The notes: a model not told the origin generated them from the letters alone. DNA of 64,000 nt from Idiomarina sp. (GCA_022565355.1 JAIUMU010000004.1:124001-188000); one strand, 5' to 3'; positions 1 through 9,349 are shown, counted from the first letter of the stretch. Program-made: numbers and translations.

Positions 1-115
1 CAGTGCCAACACCCACGATCATGCCGGGTTTAACGTAGGCAATAGCAGCTTCTGCCGCATGTTGTTTCGCTCGGTTTTGTACGTTTTCGGTAGGTTGTTG
101 CATAGATGTACCCAT
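1..115 (-). CDS. rpiA: ribose-5-phosphate isomerase A, N-terminal part
   Basis: Only the first 38 codons are inside the window; the gene runs off the left edge. RpiA interconverts ribose-5-phosphate and ribulose-5-phosphate in the pentose phosphate pathway. The translated start ends in AYVKPGMIVGVGT, the phosphate-binding glycine turn that opens this family. The ATG at 113-115 is preceded by AAGGA at suitable spacing; an ATG at 101-103 is the alternative. It lies downstream of fau on the same strand, as in many gammaproteobacteria. Identification rests on this short stretch plus synteny. Confidence 0.8.
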   Translation of the reverse strand, partial: MGTSMQQPTENVQNRAKQHAAEAAIAYVKPGMIVGVGT

Positions 116-179
116 TACTCGGAATCCTTGGATTTAGCGGGGCCAGTAAACTGGTCGAGAATGGAACGATATTATACGG

Positions 180-806
180 CTAATCGTTACCACTGCTAGT
201 GTTAAATTGCCAACTGCGGCAAGGTGTAACTATCTGGGCAATTGGCACATCCCACGAGGCAACCGGCAACTGCTCGGTGTATTGGCAATCATGGGCAATC
301 CCCACGCGCTGTAAATTAGGGTACCGATTCATACTGCAGCCGGCTAGGGTTCTATCATAAAACCCGCCGCCCATCCCCAAACGGTTGCCATGGGCATCGA
401 ATGCTACCAGCGGCATGCATACTAAATCGATGGCACTTAATGGAATAATATCTTGGCAGCGTATACGCGGCTCGGGAATATTAAACTTGTTCGCTACCAT
501 TTCCGTGTTGGCGTGATAGCGCAAAAATAACAACTGATTAGGCACCACCGGATGCAGCACAGGTAACGCCACGGTAATTCCGCGTTGCCACAGGGCCTGA
601 ATAGTAGCCTCTAAGCTGGGTTCCCCATCATTGGCAATGTAGGCAGCAACACAGCGCACAGGCGCAGCACTCACCATATCGGTAAGGTGTTTGGCAATCG
701 CGGCACTTGCTTGCTGTTGTTGTTCAGCAGAAAGGGCTTGCCGAGCAGCTCGGTATTTTGCCCTTAGCTGTTGGCGCAACAGGTTCTGCTGGGTTGAGTT
801 TTGCAT
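180..806 (-). CDS. fau: 5-formyltetrahydrofolate cyclo-ligase
   Basis: This enzyme (YgfA/MTHFS family) converts 5-formyltetrahydrofolate to 5,10-methenyltetrahydrofolate using ATP. The 208-residue product has the family's nucleotide/phosphate signature GMGGGFYDRTL near the C terminus and the basic N-terminal helix LRQQLRAKYRAAR. The reading frame is open up to position 908, but that extension is Ser/Thr/Asn-rich and unlike the family, so I place the start at the ATG at 804-806. rpiA follows on the same strand. In Escherichia coli this gene is directly downstream of the 6S RNA gene; here two extra genes intervene. The link to glycine cleavage nearby is metabolic: both act on one-carbon folates. 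Confidence 0.9.
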   Translation of the reverse strand: MQNSTQQNLLRQQLRAKYRAARQALSAEQQQQASAAIAKHLTDMVSAAPVRCVAAYIANDGEPSLEATIQALWQRGITVALPVLHPVVPNQLLFLRYHANTEMVANKFNIPEPRIRCQDIIPLSAIDLVCMPLVAFDAHGNRLGMGGGFYDRTLAGCSMNRYPNLQRVGIAHDCQYTEQLPVASWDVPIAQIVTPCRSWQFNTSSGND

Positions 807-979
807 CACTGTATTGGCATCAGTTGCTGTGCTTTTAGAAGAAGAGTTCGGCAAACTTAGGTCCTTTTGCGTTCGATTGCGCACTATACGCTTTACAGTA
901 CCCTGCACAAGTTGCGAAACTTGGAGTATGCTAACGTTTCAATAACAATTTGCTCATCACGATAATAATAGGCTGATTC

Positions 980-2563
980 ATGCGTGTAATTCAATCGGTT
1001 CGCCGTATTCTAATCTGTAGTGTTGCAGTGCTGTGTGTAAGTGTTGCCACCCCATTCGTAATGCCCAACTCGGCAATTGCCGCCGAGCCTGTGCAACAAG
1101 GGCCATTTTCACGGGTAATTCTGCGTGGTGGCATTTTGGTAAACGGTGAAGGCGCGCCACCTGTAGGCCCGGTTGATATCGTGATTGAAAATGATCGTAT
1201 TGTGCGGGTTGATGTAGTGGGCTACCCAGGTGTGCCTATTCGCGAAGGCGGCCGGCCCACGGCTGGCCCTGACGATCATGAAATTGATATAAGCGGCCAT
1301 TATGTATTGCCAGGTTTTGTAGATATGCATGGCCATATTGGTGGTTCGGCACCGAATATTCCACCAGAGTATGTGTATCAACTGTGGTTAGCCCACGGTA
1401 TTACTACGGTTCGCGAACCGGGAAGTTTTCGTGGCCTCGAGTGGACCGTAGATCAAGCCCAACAAGCGGCTGATAATGCCATTGCAGCGCCGCGTATTAT
1501 TCCCTATGCAGGTTTTGGTAGAGGTTCTGGTGAGCCCATTATTTCTGCTGAGCAAGCGCGGGCATGGGTACAAGGTGCCGCAGCCCAAGGCGCTCAAGGC
1601 GTGAAGTTTTTTGGCGCACCACCGCGGGTAATTGAAGCGGCCATTTCCGAAGCCAATGAGCTTGGCCTCGGCACCATGATGCACCATGCCCAGTTGAATG
1701 TGGTACGCACCAATGTGCTTGATTCGGCGGCCATGGGCCTTACTAGCATGGAACATTGGTATGGCTTGCCAGAGGCATTATTTACCAATCAGGTTATCCA
1801 GAATTACTCACCAGATTACAATTATCAGAATGAACAAGATCGTTTTAGTGAGGCAGGGCGTTTATGGCAACAAGCCGCTAGAAAAGGCAGTGAACGCTGG
1901 AACTATGTTCGCGATAAGCTCATCGAGCTTGATTTTACAATTAACCCCACCCTGAATATTTATGAAGCCAGCCGCGATGCAGCGGCGCAACGTAATGCTG
2001 AGTGGCACGCGGAATATACGCTGCCTACGTTAGAGCGTTTCTTCACGCCAAGCCGTTATGCCCATGGTTCGTATTGGTTCGATTGGACCACGGATGACGA
2101 GATAGCTTGGCGCGAGAACTACCGTTTGTGGATGGAGTTCTTAAATGATTTCAAAAACCATGGTGGCCGAGTAACCACGGGCTCCGATTCCGGTTACATT
2201 TATAAAATCTATGGCTTCGGCTTTATCCAAGAACTTGAACTATTACGCGAAGCTGGCTTTAATGCATTAGAAGTTATCCGCGCCGCAACACTTTCTGGTG
2301 CCGAAGCGCTTGGCTTAGAAGATGATATCGGTAGTGTAATTCCGGGTAAAAAGGCAGATTTAGTGATTTTGCGGGATAATCCCTTACGCAACTTTAAGGT
2401 ATTGTACGGCACAGGCCATTATCGTTTAGATGATAATAATCAGCCAATGCGCACCGATGGTGTGGTGTATACCATGCGCGATGGTATTCTTTATGATGCC
2501 AAAGCAATGCTGAAAAATGTGCGTGAGATGGTTCGCGCAGCGAAAGAAGCGGAAAGTGAATAA
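980..2563 (+). CDS. exported amidohydrolase-superfamily protein
   Basis: The 527-residue product starts with a Sec-type signal peptide (basic MRVIQSVRR, hydrophobic core, probable cleavage after AIA at about residue 34). The mature part is an amidohydrolase barrel. It has the metal-binding HGH in FVDMHGHIGG, a possible metal-bridging lysine in GVKFFG, paired histidines in MMHHAQ, the aspartate in TTGSDSGYIY, and the usual C-terminal GKKADLVIL strand. The closest named groups are imidazolonepropionase- or prolidase-like hydrolases. The substrate cannot be told from the sequence; a periplasmic role in peptide or amide breakdown is inference. It diverges from fau and forms a two-gene unit with the next gene. 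It is inserted in the otherwise conserved zapA-6S-fau locus. Confidence 0.8.
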   Translation: MRVIQSVRRILICSVAVLCVSVATPFVMPNSAIAAEPVQQGPFSRVILRGGILVNGEGAPPVGPVDIVIENDRIVRVDVVGYPGVPIREGGRPTAGPDDHEIDISGHYVLPGFVDMHGHIGGSAPNIPPEYVYQLWLAHGITTVREPGSFRGLEWTVDQAQQAADNAIAAPRIIPYAGFGRGSGEPIISAEQARAWVQGAAAQGAQGVKFFGAPPRVIEAAISEANELGLGTMMHHAQLNVVRTNVLDSAAMGLTSMEHWYGLPEALFTNQVIQNYSPDYNYQNEQDRFSEAGRLWQQAARKGSERWNYVRDKLIELDFTINPTLNIYEASRDAAAQRNAEWHAEYTLPTLERFFTPSRYAHGSYWFDWTTDDEIAWRENYRLWMEFLNDFKNHGGRVTTGSDSGYIYKIYGFGFIQELELLREAGFNALEVIRAATLSGAEALGLEDDIGSVIPGKKADLVILRDNPLRNFKVLYGTGHYRLDDNNQPMRTDGVVYTMRDGILYDAKAMLKNVREMVRAAKEAESE

Positions 2564-2572
2564 GGTAAACTT

Positions 2573-3112
2573 ATGAAGAGTTCAGTGCTAAACAACGTGG
2601 TAAGCAAAATGGCAGCGTTCAAAGTGTTCGGCTGCAAATCGCGTTTAGCGTATCAAATGCTACGGCGCACGGCGGCGAAACCACGCGTATTGCTGCCGTT
2701 GGCCGGCTGCATGGTAATTACTGCCTGCCAACCCATGTATAGTTTAGAGCTGAAAGGTGAATGGCGCATGCATACCATTCACACCACATCGTCAGCCACA
2801 TTATCAACCGAAGAAACGCTACGTTGGCGTGATTATCGTGCCGATTTTGGCGATCGCAATATTCGTTTTGCGGGGCGAGATTGTATTAATCCAGATATCA
2901 CGAGCGATTGGCAGCAGCTTGGCGTAGTGGCCAATCGAATTGGTATGAACCCAGACATTTTCGCTTTAAATCACGAAACACCAGTGCAGTTGCTGTATAT
3001 CGAATGTCAGAATGATGCGCGGTTTGCGTTTGGTAGCGAAATTATTCGTATCGATGAGAAACGATTGATTATGGCGCATGAAGGGGTGATGTTTGAGTTT
3101 CAGCCGCACTAG
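2573..3112 (+). CDS. hypothetical protein, possible lipoprotein
   Basis: No family recognised. The first ATG, 9 bases after the amidohydrolase stop, has an AAGG ribosome-binding site and gives 179 residues. From Met29 (position 2657) the sequence reads as a lipoprotein signal ending in the lipobox VITAC. The real start could therefore be 2657, or the protein has an unusually long n-region. The mature part is about 125 residues, beta-rich looking, with three more cysteines, and ends in a run of charged and aromatic residues. Tight spacing suggests co-expression with the exported amidohydrolase and an envelope location. It converges on the 6S RNA gene. Confidence 0.6.
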   Translation: MKSSVLNNVVSKMAAFKVFGCKSRLAYQMLRRTAAKPRVLLPLAGCMVITACQPMYSLELKGEWRMHTIHTTSSATLSTEETLRWRDYRADFGDRNIRFAGRDCINPDITSDWQQLGVVANRIGMNPDIFALNHETPVQLLYIECQNDARFAFGSEIIRIDEKRLIMAHEGVMFEFQPH

Positions 3113-3138
3113 TTGTTGCTGGAAATTTAAGTGAGGGT

Positions 3139-3319
3139 GTTCTCCAAGGTGCCGCTACGTCGTGGTAGCCCTTGAACCCACTGGCTCAAGGCGGGTGCTG
3201 AGCAGGCTACTGTAGGCTTCCCGCTGCAAGGCGGGCTTGCGCACTGGTAACCCGACAGGACCCTATACTGACGGTATCGGCTCAGGGACATGCAGACGTT
3301 GGCAAACACCCCAGAGAAC
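3139..3319 (-). ncRNA. ssrS: 6S RNA
   Basis: Read on the minus strand, the region contains conserved 6S RNA strings: TGTTCTCTGGGGTGTTTGCC at the 5' end, CCCTGAGCCGATAC, GGGTTCAAGGGCTAC, and the closing GGCACCTTGGAGAACA, which pairs with the 5' end. Length is about 181 nt, close to the 184 nt of the E. coli RNA. It lies immediately downstream of zapA, its usual neighbour. 6S RNA binds the sigma-70 holoenzyme as a promoter mimic and lowers transcription in stationary phase. Ends are approximate. Confidence 0.92.
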
Positions 3320-3325
3320 ATTGTT

Positions 3326-3331
3326 AGTATA
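3326..3331 (-). promoter_or_regulatory. -10 element of the 6S RNA promoter
   Basis: On the minus strand TATACT lies 6-7 bases before the predicted 6S RNA 5' end. The matching -35 region would fall inside the last codons of zapA, so the RNA has its own promoter overlapping the zapA 3' end. Confidence 0.55.
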
Positions 3332-3333
3332 AC

Positions 3334-3684
3334 TTATTCTGCGTTAGAACTGGAGGGCGGCAGCGCTGATTTCGTCTCGTTTGCTGAAGATTTAGGCTGC
3401 CCCATCGCTTTTTCAATCGTGGCTTGTAACAAACTAATTTTATCTTCTAGTGCGGCAATCTTCTTGCCTTCAGTAGCACGCTCTTGAATCCACTCATGGC
3501 ACAAATTCAGTGCCGCCATGATGGCAATTTGTTCCATATTGGTAAGCTTCGTGCTAGCACGTGTTTCCGCCATGCGAGTGTCTAACTGCTCAGCAGCTTC
3601 ACGTAACGCAGTTTCTTGCCCAGCAGGGCACATTACGCGATAGTTACGGTCGAGTATTTTGATGTCTACAACATTATCACTCAT
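3334..3684 (-). CDS. zapA: cell division protein ZapA
   Basis: ZapA binds FtsZ and bundles protofilaments at the division ring. The 116-residue product has the family layout. An N-terminal domain opens with VVDIKILDRNYRV, followed by AAEQLDTRM, and then an alpha-helical coiled-coil half (roughly residues 45-100). The motif EQIAIMAALNLCHE is typical. The ATG is preceded by GAGGG at good spacing. It diverges from ygfB and is followed by the 6S RNA gene, the normal gammaproteobacterial arrangement. Confidence 0.93.
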   Translation of the reverse strand: MSDNVVDIKILDRNYRVMCPAGQETALREAAEQLDTRMAETRASTKLTNMEQIAIMAALNLCHEWIQERATEGKKIAALEDKISLLQATIEKAMGQPKSSANETKSALPPSSSNAE

Positions 3685-3928
3685 GTGTTTTCCCTCTAAG
3701 CTGGCGCGCTCTTACCTAGTGATGTAGCTAATAAATGGCGCAGCAATTAATACAGCAATCCGATGCCAAACATTGCACTGTTTTGGTATTTTCTTACGTA
3801 GTAACCATAATAGCGCGAAGCATAACGAGAGCGCATCAAAGTTGCAATGAGATTAACACAGCTTTTCTGGCTGCAAACGGTGTGTGGTGGTAGGATTACA
3901 TTAAATTTAAGTAGCAAGAGTGGTATTT

Positions 3929-4501
3929 ATGAGCGAAGCCTCAGCGCAAACCTTTGAACAGTTATCTCGGCAATTGCAAGAAGAGCAAATTATTCTATCT
4001 GCCGCAGAAGTGCATGGCATGTTGGCAGGTTTAGTGGCCAGCAGTGCGCCAAGCAAAGAGCGCGAGTGGCTGGTGATCATGGCGGATTTAGCCAACGAAG
4101 GGCACAAATTTAGCGATTCGATGATCAATACGCTAGAAGTACTGCACCAACAAACCATAGTAGGCCTGAGTTGCAGTGAATTAAGCTTTCAATTGATTCT
4201 GCCAAGTGACGACGATCCATTGAGTGAGCGTTTACAGGCGTTAACGGAGTGGGCGCAATGCTTTTTGGTAGGGTTTGGCGTAAATCAGCAAAACTTAGCT
4301 GCTGCTTCAGATGATTTAAAAGAGGCGATTCAAGATCTCGCCGAGATTTCCAAGCTTTCCACGGATGTGGCGTCTGGTGAAGATGATGAGCGGGCGTTTT
4401 TCGAAGTAAGCGAATATGTTCGCATTACCGCCATTATGTGCTTTAACGAGTTAAGCACAAAACCAGCGCCGGCTCCGCCAACTAGCTCAACGTTACACTA
4501 G
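3929..4501 (+). CDS. ygfB: UPF0149 family protein YgfB
   Basis: The 190-residue product matches the YgfB/UPF0149 family in the N-terminal AAEVHGMLAGLV motif, a helical bundle layout, and position between zapA and pepP. The molecular role is not settled in general; in Pseudomonas aeruginosa a homologue affects expression of a resistance gene. I place the start at the ATG at 3929, eight bases after AAGAG; an in-frame GTG at 3920 overlaps that ribosome-binding site. pepP follows after 12 bases, so the two probably share a transcript. Confidence 0.88.
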   Translation: MSEASAQTFEQLSRQLQEEQIILSAAEVHGMLAGLVASSAPSKEREWLVIMADLANEGHKFSDSMINTLEVLHQQTIVGLSCSELSFQLILPSDDDPLSERLQALTEWAQCFLVGFGVNQQNLAAASDDLKEAIQDLAEISKLSTDVASGEDDERAFFEVSEYVRITAIMCFNELSTKPAPAPPTSSTLH

Positions 4502-4513
4502 AGAGCAGCATAC

Positions 4514-5878
4514 ATGATTGATGTAAGTGAGTTGCAACAGCGCCGCGCGGCCTTTATGGCCAGTATGGTGCCTGGCAGTATCGCCATATTCCCAGCAGCG
4601 AAAGAAGTGATTCGCAGCCGCGATACGCACTTCCCGTTCCGCCAAGATAGCGATTTCTTTTACCTTACCGGCATTAATGAGCCCGATGGTTTATTGATAT
4701 TGGCGCCGGAGTTAGAACAGACAGAAATCTTGTTTGTGCTACCGAAAGATGCGCACGAAGAAGTATGGCACGGCCGCCGCTTAGGCTGTTTGCAAGCGGG
4801 GCACGATAGCGGCATTCAAGTCTGCTACGAAAACAGCAAAGTAGCCGAACAACTGCCGCAACTCATTGATGGCCACTCTGATTTATATATCGCTTTTGAT
4901 CAATTCCCAGAGTTTGAAGCCGAATTGCAATTAATGCTGCGCAAGTTACGTGCGGCACCCAAGCGCACGAAAACGGCTCCCGAGCGTTTACATGATCCAC
5001 GCGCGCAATTGCATCAACTACGGTTAATTAAAGGCCCAGCCGAACAACAATTAATGCGCCAAGCAGCCGAAATTAGCATGGCGGGGCATCGCCGTGCCCT
5101 CAACTTTGTGCGCCCTGGCGTATTTGAATATCAAGTAGCGGCTGAGCTTGAACACGAATTTGTAACCCGTGGTGCAGCCGGTTCAGCCTATGCAAGTATT
5201 TGCGGTGGCGGTAACAACGCCTGCATTTTGCATTACACGGCTAATAGCGATGTATTGCACGATGGCGATCTTATTTTAATCGATGCTGGCGCCGAGTATC
5301 AGGGCTACGCTGGCGATATCACCCGCACCTTTCCAGTGAATGGTAAATTCACTCCAGCCCAGCGGGAAGTGTATGAACTAGTATTAGCAGCGCAACTGGC
5401 GGCGATGGCCGAGTTGCGGCCGGGTTCGAATATTCCCCGTGCTCAAGATGCCTGTATTGATGTGCTTACCGAGGGCTTAATTAAGCTGGGTATTTTAACC
5501 GGTGAATTTAAGCAGCATCGTGAAGCCTTAAGTTGTCGGCAGTTTTACATTCATGGCTTAAGCCATTGGCTGGGCCTAGATGTGCATGATGTGGGCGCTT
5601 ACCAACAAGATGGCGCGCCAATGCCGCTTGTTCCGGGCATGGTGCTCACCGTAGAGCCGGGCCTCTATTTTGCCAGCGACGATGAGCGTGTGCCGCCCCG
5701 TTATCGGGGTATGGGTGTGCGCATTGAAGATGATGTGCTGATTACCGAAAAAGGGCATGAGAACCTCACTGCGGGCGTACCGAAAAGTGTGGAAGGTATT
5801 GAAGCACTGATGGCACAAGCGCAGCGCACGCGTAAATCTGCCAAGGCCCAGAACCGAGAGCCACAGCATGCCCAATAA
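4514..5878 (+). CDS. pepP: Xaa-Pro aminopeptidase (aminopeptidase P)
   Basis: PepP removes N-terminal residues next to proline. The 454-residue product has the M24B layout: an N-terminal creatinase-like domain (about residues 1-170) and a C-terminal pita-bread domain. The dimetal ligands are visible in order: DAGAEYQGYAGDITRTF (two Asp), HGLSHWLGLDVHDVG (His), EPGLY (Glu) and IEDDVL (Glu). The C terminus has a short basic extension. The stop overlaps the ubiH start by 11 bases, indicating translational coupling within the ygfB-pepP-ubiH-ubiI operon. Confidence 0.95.
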   Translation: MIDVSELQQRRAAFMASMVPGSIAIFPAAKEVIRSRDTHFPFRQDSDFFYLTGINEPDGLLILAPELEQTEILFVLPKDAHEEVWHGRRLGCLQAGHDSGIQVCYENSKVAEQLPQLIDGHSDLYIAFDQFPEFEAELQLMLRKLRAAPKRTKTAPERLHDPRAQLHQLRLIKGPAEQQLMRQAAEISMAGHRRALNFVRPGVFEYQVAAELEHEFVTRGAAGSAYASICGGGNNACILHYTANSDVLHDGDLILIDAGAEYQGYAGDITRTFPVNGKFTPAQREVYELVLAAQLAAMAELRPGSNIPRAQDACIDVLTEGLIKLGILTGEFKQHREALSCRQFYIHGLSHWLGLDVHDVGAYQQDGAPMPLVPGMVLTVEPGLYFASDDERVPPRYRGMGVRIEDDVLITEKGHENLTAGVPKSVEGIEALMAQAQRTRKSAKAQNREPQHAQ

Positions 5879-7124
5879 GTTGCACGGCAAAACAAAAGGC
5901 AATGCGAAAAGCACTGTTGATATTGCCATTGCCGGCGGCGGGCTAACTGGCTGCTTAGCCGCGTTGGTGATGCAACGGCGTTTCCCGCAGGCAAAAATTG
6001 TATTAATTGATCAACAAAACGGCACGCCCCAGCAAGATCCTCGCGGCTTAGCGTTGGCGCTGCGTACACAGCAAGTGCTTGCGGAGTTCGGAGTGTGGCA
6101 AGGCGAGTTAGCGAAAAGCCCGGCAATCCAACACATTCATGTATCGGATGCCAATTCACCGGGCAGCACCATGCTGCATGCGGAACAAGAAGGCATAGAT
6201 GCGCTGGGCTATGTGGCCATGGCGGGGTTGTTACAGCAAGAGCTTTCTAACGCTTGCGCGCGCGCTGGCACAGCTGCTTGCATAAATGTCAGCAATAACG
6301 CCAACAATAATGCCAACGCAACGGGCAGTTTCGAACATTTGCAAGGAACCGCAGTAGCCTCATTGGCGGCGGAAGATACCGCCATGCAGCTCAAACTTAC
6401 CAATGGCCAAGAGCTGGCAGCGAAGTTACTGGTGGTGGCAGAAGGTTCGAATTCGCCAACCCGCGCGATGCTCGGTGTGCAAATGCAGCGCGAAGCTTAT
6501 GAACAAGTAGCCGTGGCAGCGCGTATAGAATACGCACAGCAGCATGGCAATGTAGCTTATGAACGGTTTACCGCCGAAGGGCCAGCGGCGTTATTACCGC
6601 AAGGGTCTCGGCATGCGGCGCTGGTTTGGTGCATGCACCCAGAGCGAGCCGCTGCGTTGCAACAACAAAACGATGCCGATCGCACCCGCGCAGTACAGGA
6701 TATTTTTGGTGCCGCCCCCGGGCGCATCGTGAACTGTGAATACCAAGCAACCTTTCCATTGCAGTTGGCAATGGCAGAGCGCTTTATTGGCCATCGCAGC
6801 GTAATTATTGGTAATGCTTGCCATACTCTGCACCCAGTAGCCGGGCAAGGCTATAATTTAGGAGTACGGGATATTCTCGATTTAGCCAAGTACATTAGCG
6901 CGGAAGATGCCGGAGCGATGGCAGGCCTGAATGCCTACCAACAGCAACGGCAACGGGATTATGCAGAAATCATTGGCCTAACCCATGGCTTGGTAGCAGT
7001 GTTTTCTAATCAAGATACGCTGTGGCGGAATATTCGTAGCAAAGGTTTGTATGCGTTACGTAGTTGTTCTTTGTTGAGTAAACCCTTAATGCGTAAAGCA
7101 ATGGGTTTTCGAACACTGTGGTAA
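5868..7124 (+). CDS. ubiH: 2-octaprenyl-6-methoxyphenol hydroxylase UbiH
   Basis: A flavin monooxygenase of ubiquinone synthesis, hydroxylating the ring at C1. The 418-residue protein has the FAD-binding GGGLTGC near residue 22, the DPRGLALALRT motif of the UbiH/Coq6 group, and the second FAD motif HTLHPVAGQGYNLGVRD near residue 320. An Asn/Ala-rich insertion around residue 145 is unusual. It overlaps pepP by 11 bases and is followed 21 bases later by its paralogue ubiI. The UbiH versus UbiI assignment rests mainly on gene order, which matches E. coli. Confidence 0.9.
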   Translation: MPNKLHGKTKGNAKSTVDIAIAGGGLTGCLAALVMQRRFPQAKIVLIDQQNGTPQQDPRGLALALRTQQVLAEFGVWQGELAKSPAIQHIHVSDANSPGSTMLHAEQEGIDALGYVAMAGLLQQELSNACARAGTAACINVSNNANNNANATGSFEHLQGTAVASLAAEDTAMQLKLTNGQELAAKLLVVAEGSNSPTRAMLGVQMQREAYEQVAVAARIEYAQQHGNVAYERFTAEGPAALLPQGSRHAALVWCMHPERAAALQQQNDADRTRAVQDIFGAAPGRIVNCEYQATFPLQLAMAERFIGHRSVIIGNACHTLHPVAGQGYNLGVRDILDLAKYISAEDAGAMAGLNAYQQQRQRDYAEIIGLTHGLVAVFSNQDTLWRNIRSKGLYALRSCSLLSKPLMRKAMGFRTLW

Positions 7125-7145
7125 ACCAAAGGGTAAGGAAAAGTA

Positions 7146-8336
7146 ATGGCGTTGCATAGAACCCAAGTAGCAATTGTTGGTGGCGGCATGGTTGGCTTAG
7201 CCTTGGCCTGCGCGCTCGCGAAAGCTGGGCGCAAGGTGGCAGTAATTGAGCGCGATGCCAATGCGGGCCAGTTACCGGAACAGGCTACTCAGCGGGTTAG
7301 CGCAATTAACTTAGCGGCCCAGCAATGGCTTACCGATATCGGCGCCTGGCAGCACTTACCAAGCGAACGGTTGGGTGCCTATCAGGGCATGCATGTTTGG
7401 GATCACGATAGCTTCGGCGAAATTATCTTTAATGCCGATGATGTTGATTTACCAAGCTTGGGTACCATTCTCGAAAATGCCGTTTTAACCGCAGCTCTTT
7501 GGCAACAAGCCGAACAACTTGGGGTAACCCTTTACGCTGGCGCGAGTATTGCGGCGGTGGAATACCATGAAAATGATGCCACTATTCAGCTAGAAACTGG
7601 CGATGTAATTTTGGCGCAATTAGTAGTAGCGGCCGATGGCGCGCGCTCGAAGTTGCGCGAACAAGTGGGCACGCCGGTTATCCATCGGGATTATCAGCAA
7701 GCCGGCGTGGTGGCTACCATTCGCACCAGCGAACCGCATAATGGCATCGCCAGGCAAGCTTTTTTACCCGGCGGCCCATTGGCATTGTTGCCACTGGCCG
7801 ATCCGCATATGTGTTCCATTGTGTGGAGCGCACCGCTATTGGAAGCCGAGCGTTTATGCGCCTTATCGGAAGCGGAATTTAACAAAGAACTCAATGTAGC
7901 AAGCAACCAATGCTTAGGCTTACTTTCGGTGCAGAGTGAGCGGGAGCAATTCCCCCTTACCATGCGCTACGCGCAAAAATGGGTATATGGCCGGCAAGTG
8001 TTGGTAGGCGATGCAGCTCACACTATTCACCCGCTGGCTGGGCAAGGGGTAAACCTTGGCTTCGGCGATGCGCATTTGTTAGCGCACGAGATAACCGAAT
8101 TGGGCACGTTGAATGGTTTGTTTGATAGCCAACAATTGCAACGCGCATTGCGCCGCTATGAACGCGCTCGCAAGGCTGCAGCAGTGCGCCATATTGCCAC
8201 TATGGAAGGCTTCCACCAACTGTTCACTAACCGGAATCCATTGGTGAAACTAAGCAGAAGTATCGGCCTACAGTTTGTGAATCAAGCCAAGCCGTTGAAA
8301 GATTATTTCTTGCGGCAAGCGAACCAGCTGGATTAA
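7146..8336 (+). CDS. ubiI: 2-octaprenylphenol hydroxylase UbiI (VisC)
   Basis: Second UbiH/COQ6-family flavoprotein in the operon, 396 residues, expected to hydroxylate ring position C5 in ubiquinone synthesis. Visible motifs are the N-terminal GGGMVGLALA dinucleotide fold, VSAINLAAQQWL, the central AADGARSKLRE, and GDAAHTIHPLAGQGVNLGFGD near residue 285. The ATG at 7146 has AAGGAAA upstream. Its stop codon overlaps by four bases the stop of the convergent LysR gene, so the operon ends here without an obvious stem-loop terminator. Confidence 0.92.
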   Translation: MALHRTQVAIVGGGMVGLALACALAKAGRKVAVIERDANAGQLPEQATQRVSAINLAAQQWLTDIGAWQHLPSERLGAYQGMHVWDHDSFGEIIFNADDVDLPSLGTILENAVLTAALWQQAEQLGVTLYAGASIAAVEYHENDATIQLETGDVILAQLVVAADGARSKLREQVGTPVIHRDYQQAGVVATIRTSEPHNGIARQAFLPGGPLALLPLADPHMCSIVWSAPLLEAERLCALSEAEFNKELNVASNQCLGLLSVQSEREQFPLTMRYAQKWVYGRQVLVGDAAHTIHPLAGQGVNLGFGDAHLLAHEITELGTLNGLFDSQQLQRALRRYERARKAAAVRHIATMEGFHQLFTNRNPLVKLSRSIGLQFVNQAKPLKDYFLRQANQLD

Positions 8337-9178
8337 GGGTTTAAATAATCCTGTAAGTACGCCAGTAAATGCTCAGCGGCATCGTTGTTCGGTTCGCCGT
8401 GGCGCTCTAAATAGATTCCCACAGTACCTAATGCTGGCAACTCGGCGCTGCGCAGTTCAATTAAATCTGCCGGCAACGAGCTGCGCGCCAATACGGTAAT
8501 GCCCAAATCACTTTTCAAAGCGCTACTAATGCCGGTGAGATCACTATTGGTATAGGTAATGCGGCACGCTTGCCCAGCGGCCTTCAATGCCTGCAGGGTG
8601 CGGCGGCGATAAATGCAGCCTTCGGCAGCAAGCACCAAGGGCACATTGCGTTGCCATTGGTAATCGGCGCGGCCAGCTACCCAAATTAAGGCATCTTCTT
8701 TCACTTTCACCGCATCGGTGGGCGCTTGTTCGGCTACGGTAAGAATAATATCAAACTGGCCGCGGCTGGCGCCAAGGCGCAGCTCCCGGCTTAATGCGGA
8801 GGTTACCTCTAAGGTGATTTGTGGGTAACTCGCAGCAAACTGGCCGAGAATGCGAGGCAATAGCGCGGTAGCAAATTCACTGGGAATGCCCAACCGTACT
8901 TGCCCAGAAATGGGCGCTTTAGCGAATTTGGCTAGCAATTGATCATGCATGGCCAGCAGTTGCCGTGCACCTTGATACAGCTCTTGCCCGGCCGGGGTAA
9001 GCTTCAACTTGTTGCCTTGGCGTTCAAACACCGGGTGCTCAATGCGATCTTCCAGGCGCTTAATTTGCAAACTAATAGCCGGTTGCGAGCGGCCCAAACG
9101 TTCTCCGGCTTGGGTGTAGCTTTGCAAATCGGTAACGGTAATAAATGAGCGCAAACTTTCTAACGATAAACTATTCAT
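8333..9178 (-). CDS. LysR-family transcriptional regulator, LrhA-like
   Basis: A 281-residue LysR-type regulator. The winged helix-turn-helix (residues 1-65) reads ESLRSFITVTDLQSYTQAGE and ends with the family's LTPAGQELY; the rest is a periplasmic-binding-like effector domain. The wording SFITVTDLQSYTQAGERLGRSQPAIS resembles the LrhA/PecT subgroup more than GcvA. I start it at the ATG at 9176-9178 (MNSLSLESLRSF); the frame is open further upstream to 9214. It diverges from gcvT across about 240 bases, so control of gcvTHP or of itself from that gap is possible. The ligand is unknown. Confidence 0.85.
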   Translation of the reverse strand: MNSLSLESLRSFITVTDLQSYTQAGERLGRSQPAISLQIKRLEDRIEHPVFERQGNKLKLTPAGQELYQGARQLLAMHDQLLAKFAKAPISGQVRLGIPSEFATALLPRILGQFAASYPQITLEVTSALSRELRLGASRGQFDIILTVAEQAPTDAVKVKEDALIWVAGRADYQWQRNVPLVLAAEGCIYRRRTLQALKAAGQACRITYTNSDLTGISSALKSDLGITVLARSSLPADLIELRSAELPALGTVGIYLERHGEPNNDAAEHLLAYLQDYLNP

Positions 9179-9349
9179 AATTGCAGGCCTAAAGCATGAT
9201 GAAGTAGATTGCATGTGCCGGGAAATTAGCGAATTAACTCGCTGAATTTATACATAATTTCATGCGTACAACGGCAGTTTTGTATAAAAATTATCAATCA
9301 CATGCAGTTTATCATAAATTTTATTAATAGCATTATTGCCCTTTTTAAT

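Noticed and set aside
3127-3321. 64-codon minus-strand reading frame
   Set aside because: It coincides with the 6S RNA gene and has no protein-like features.
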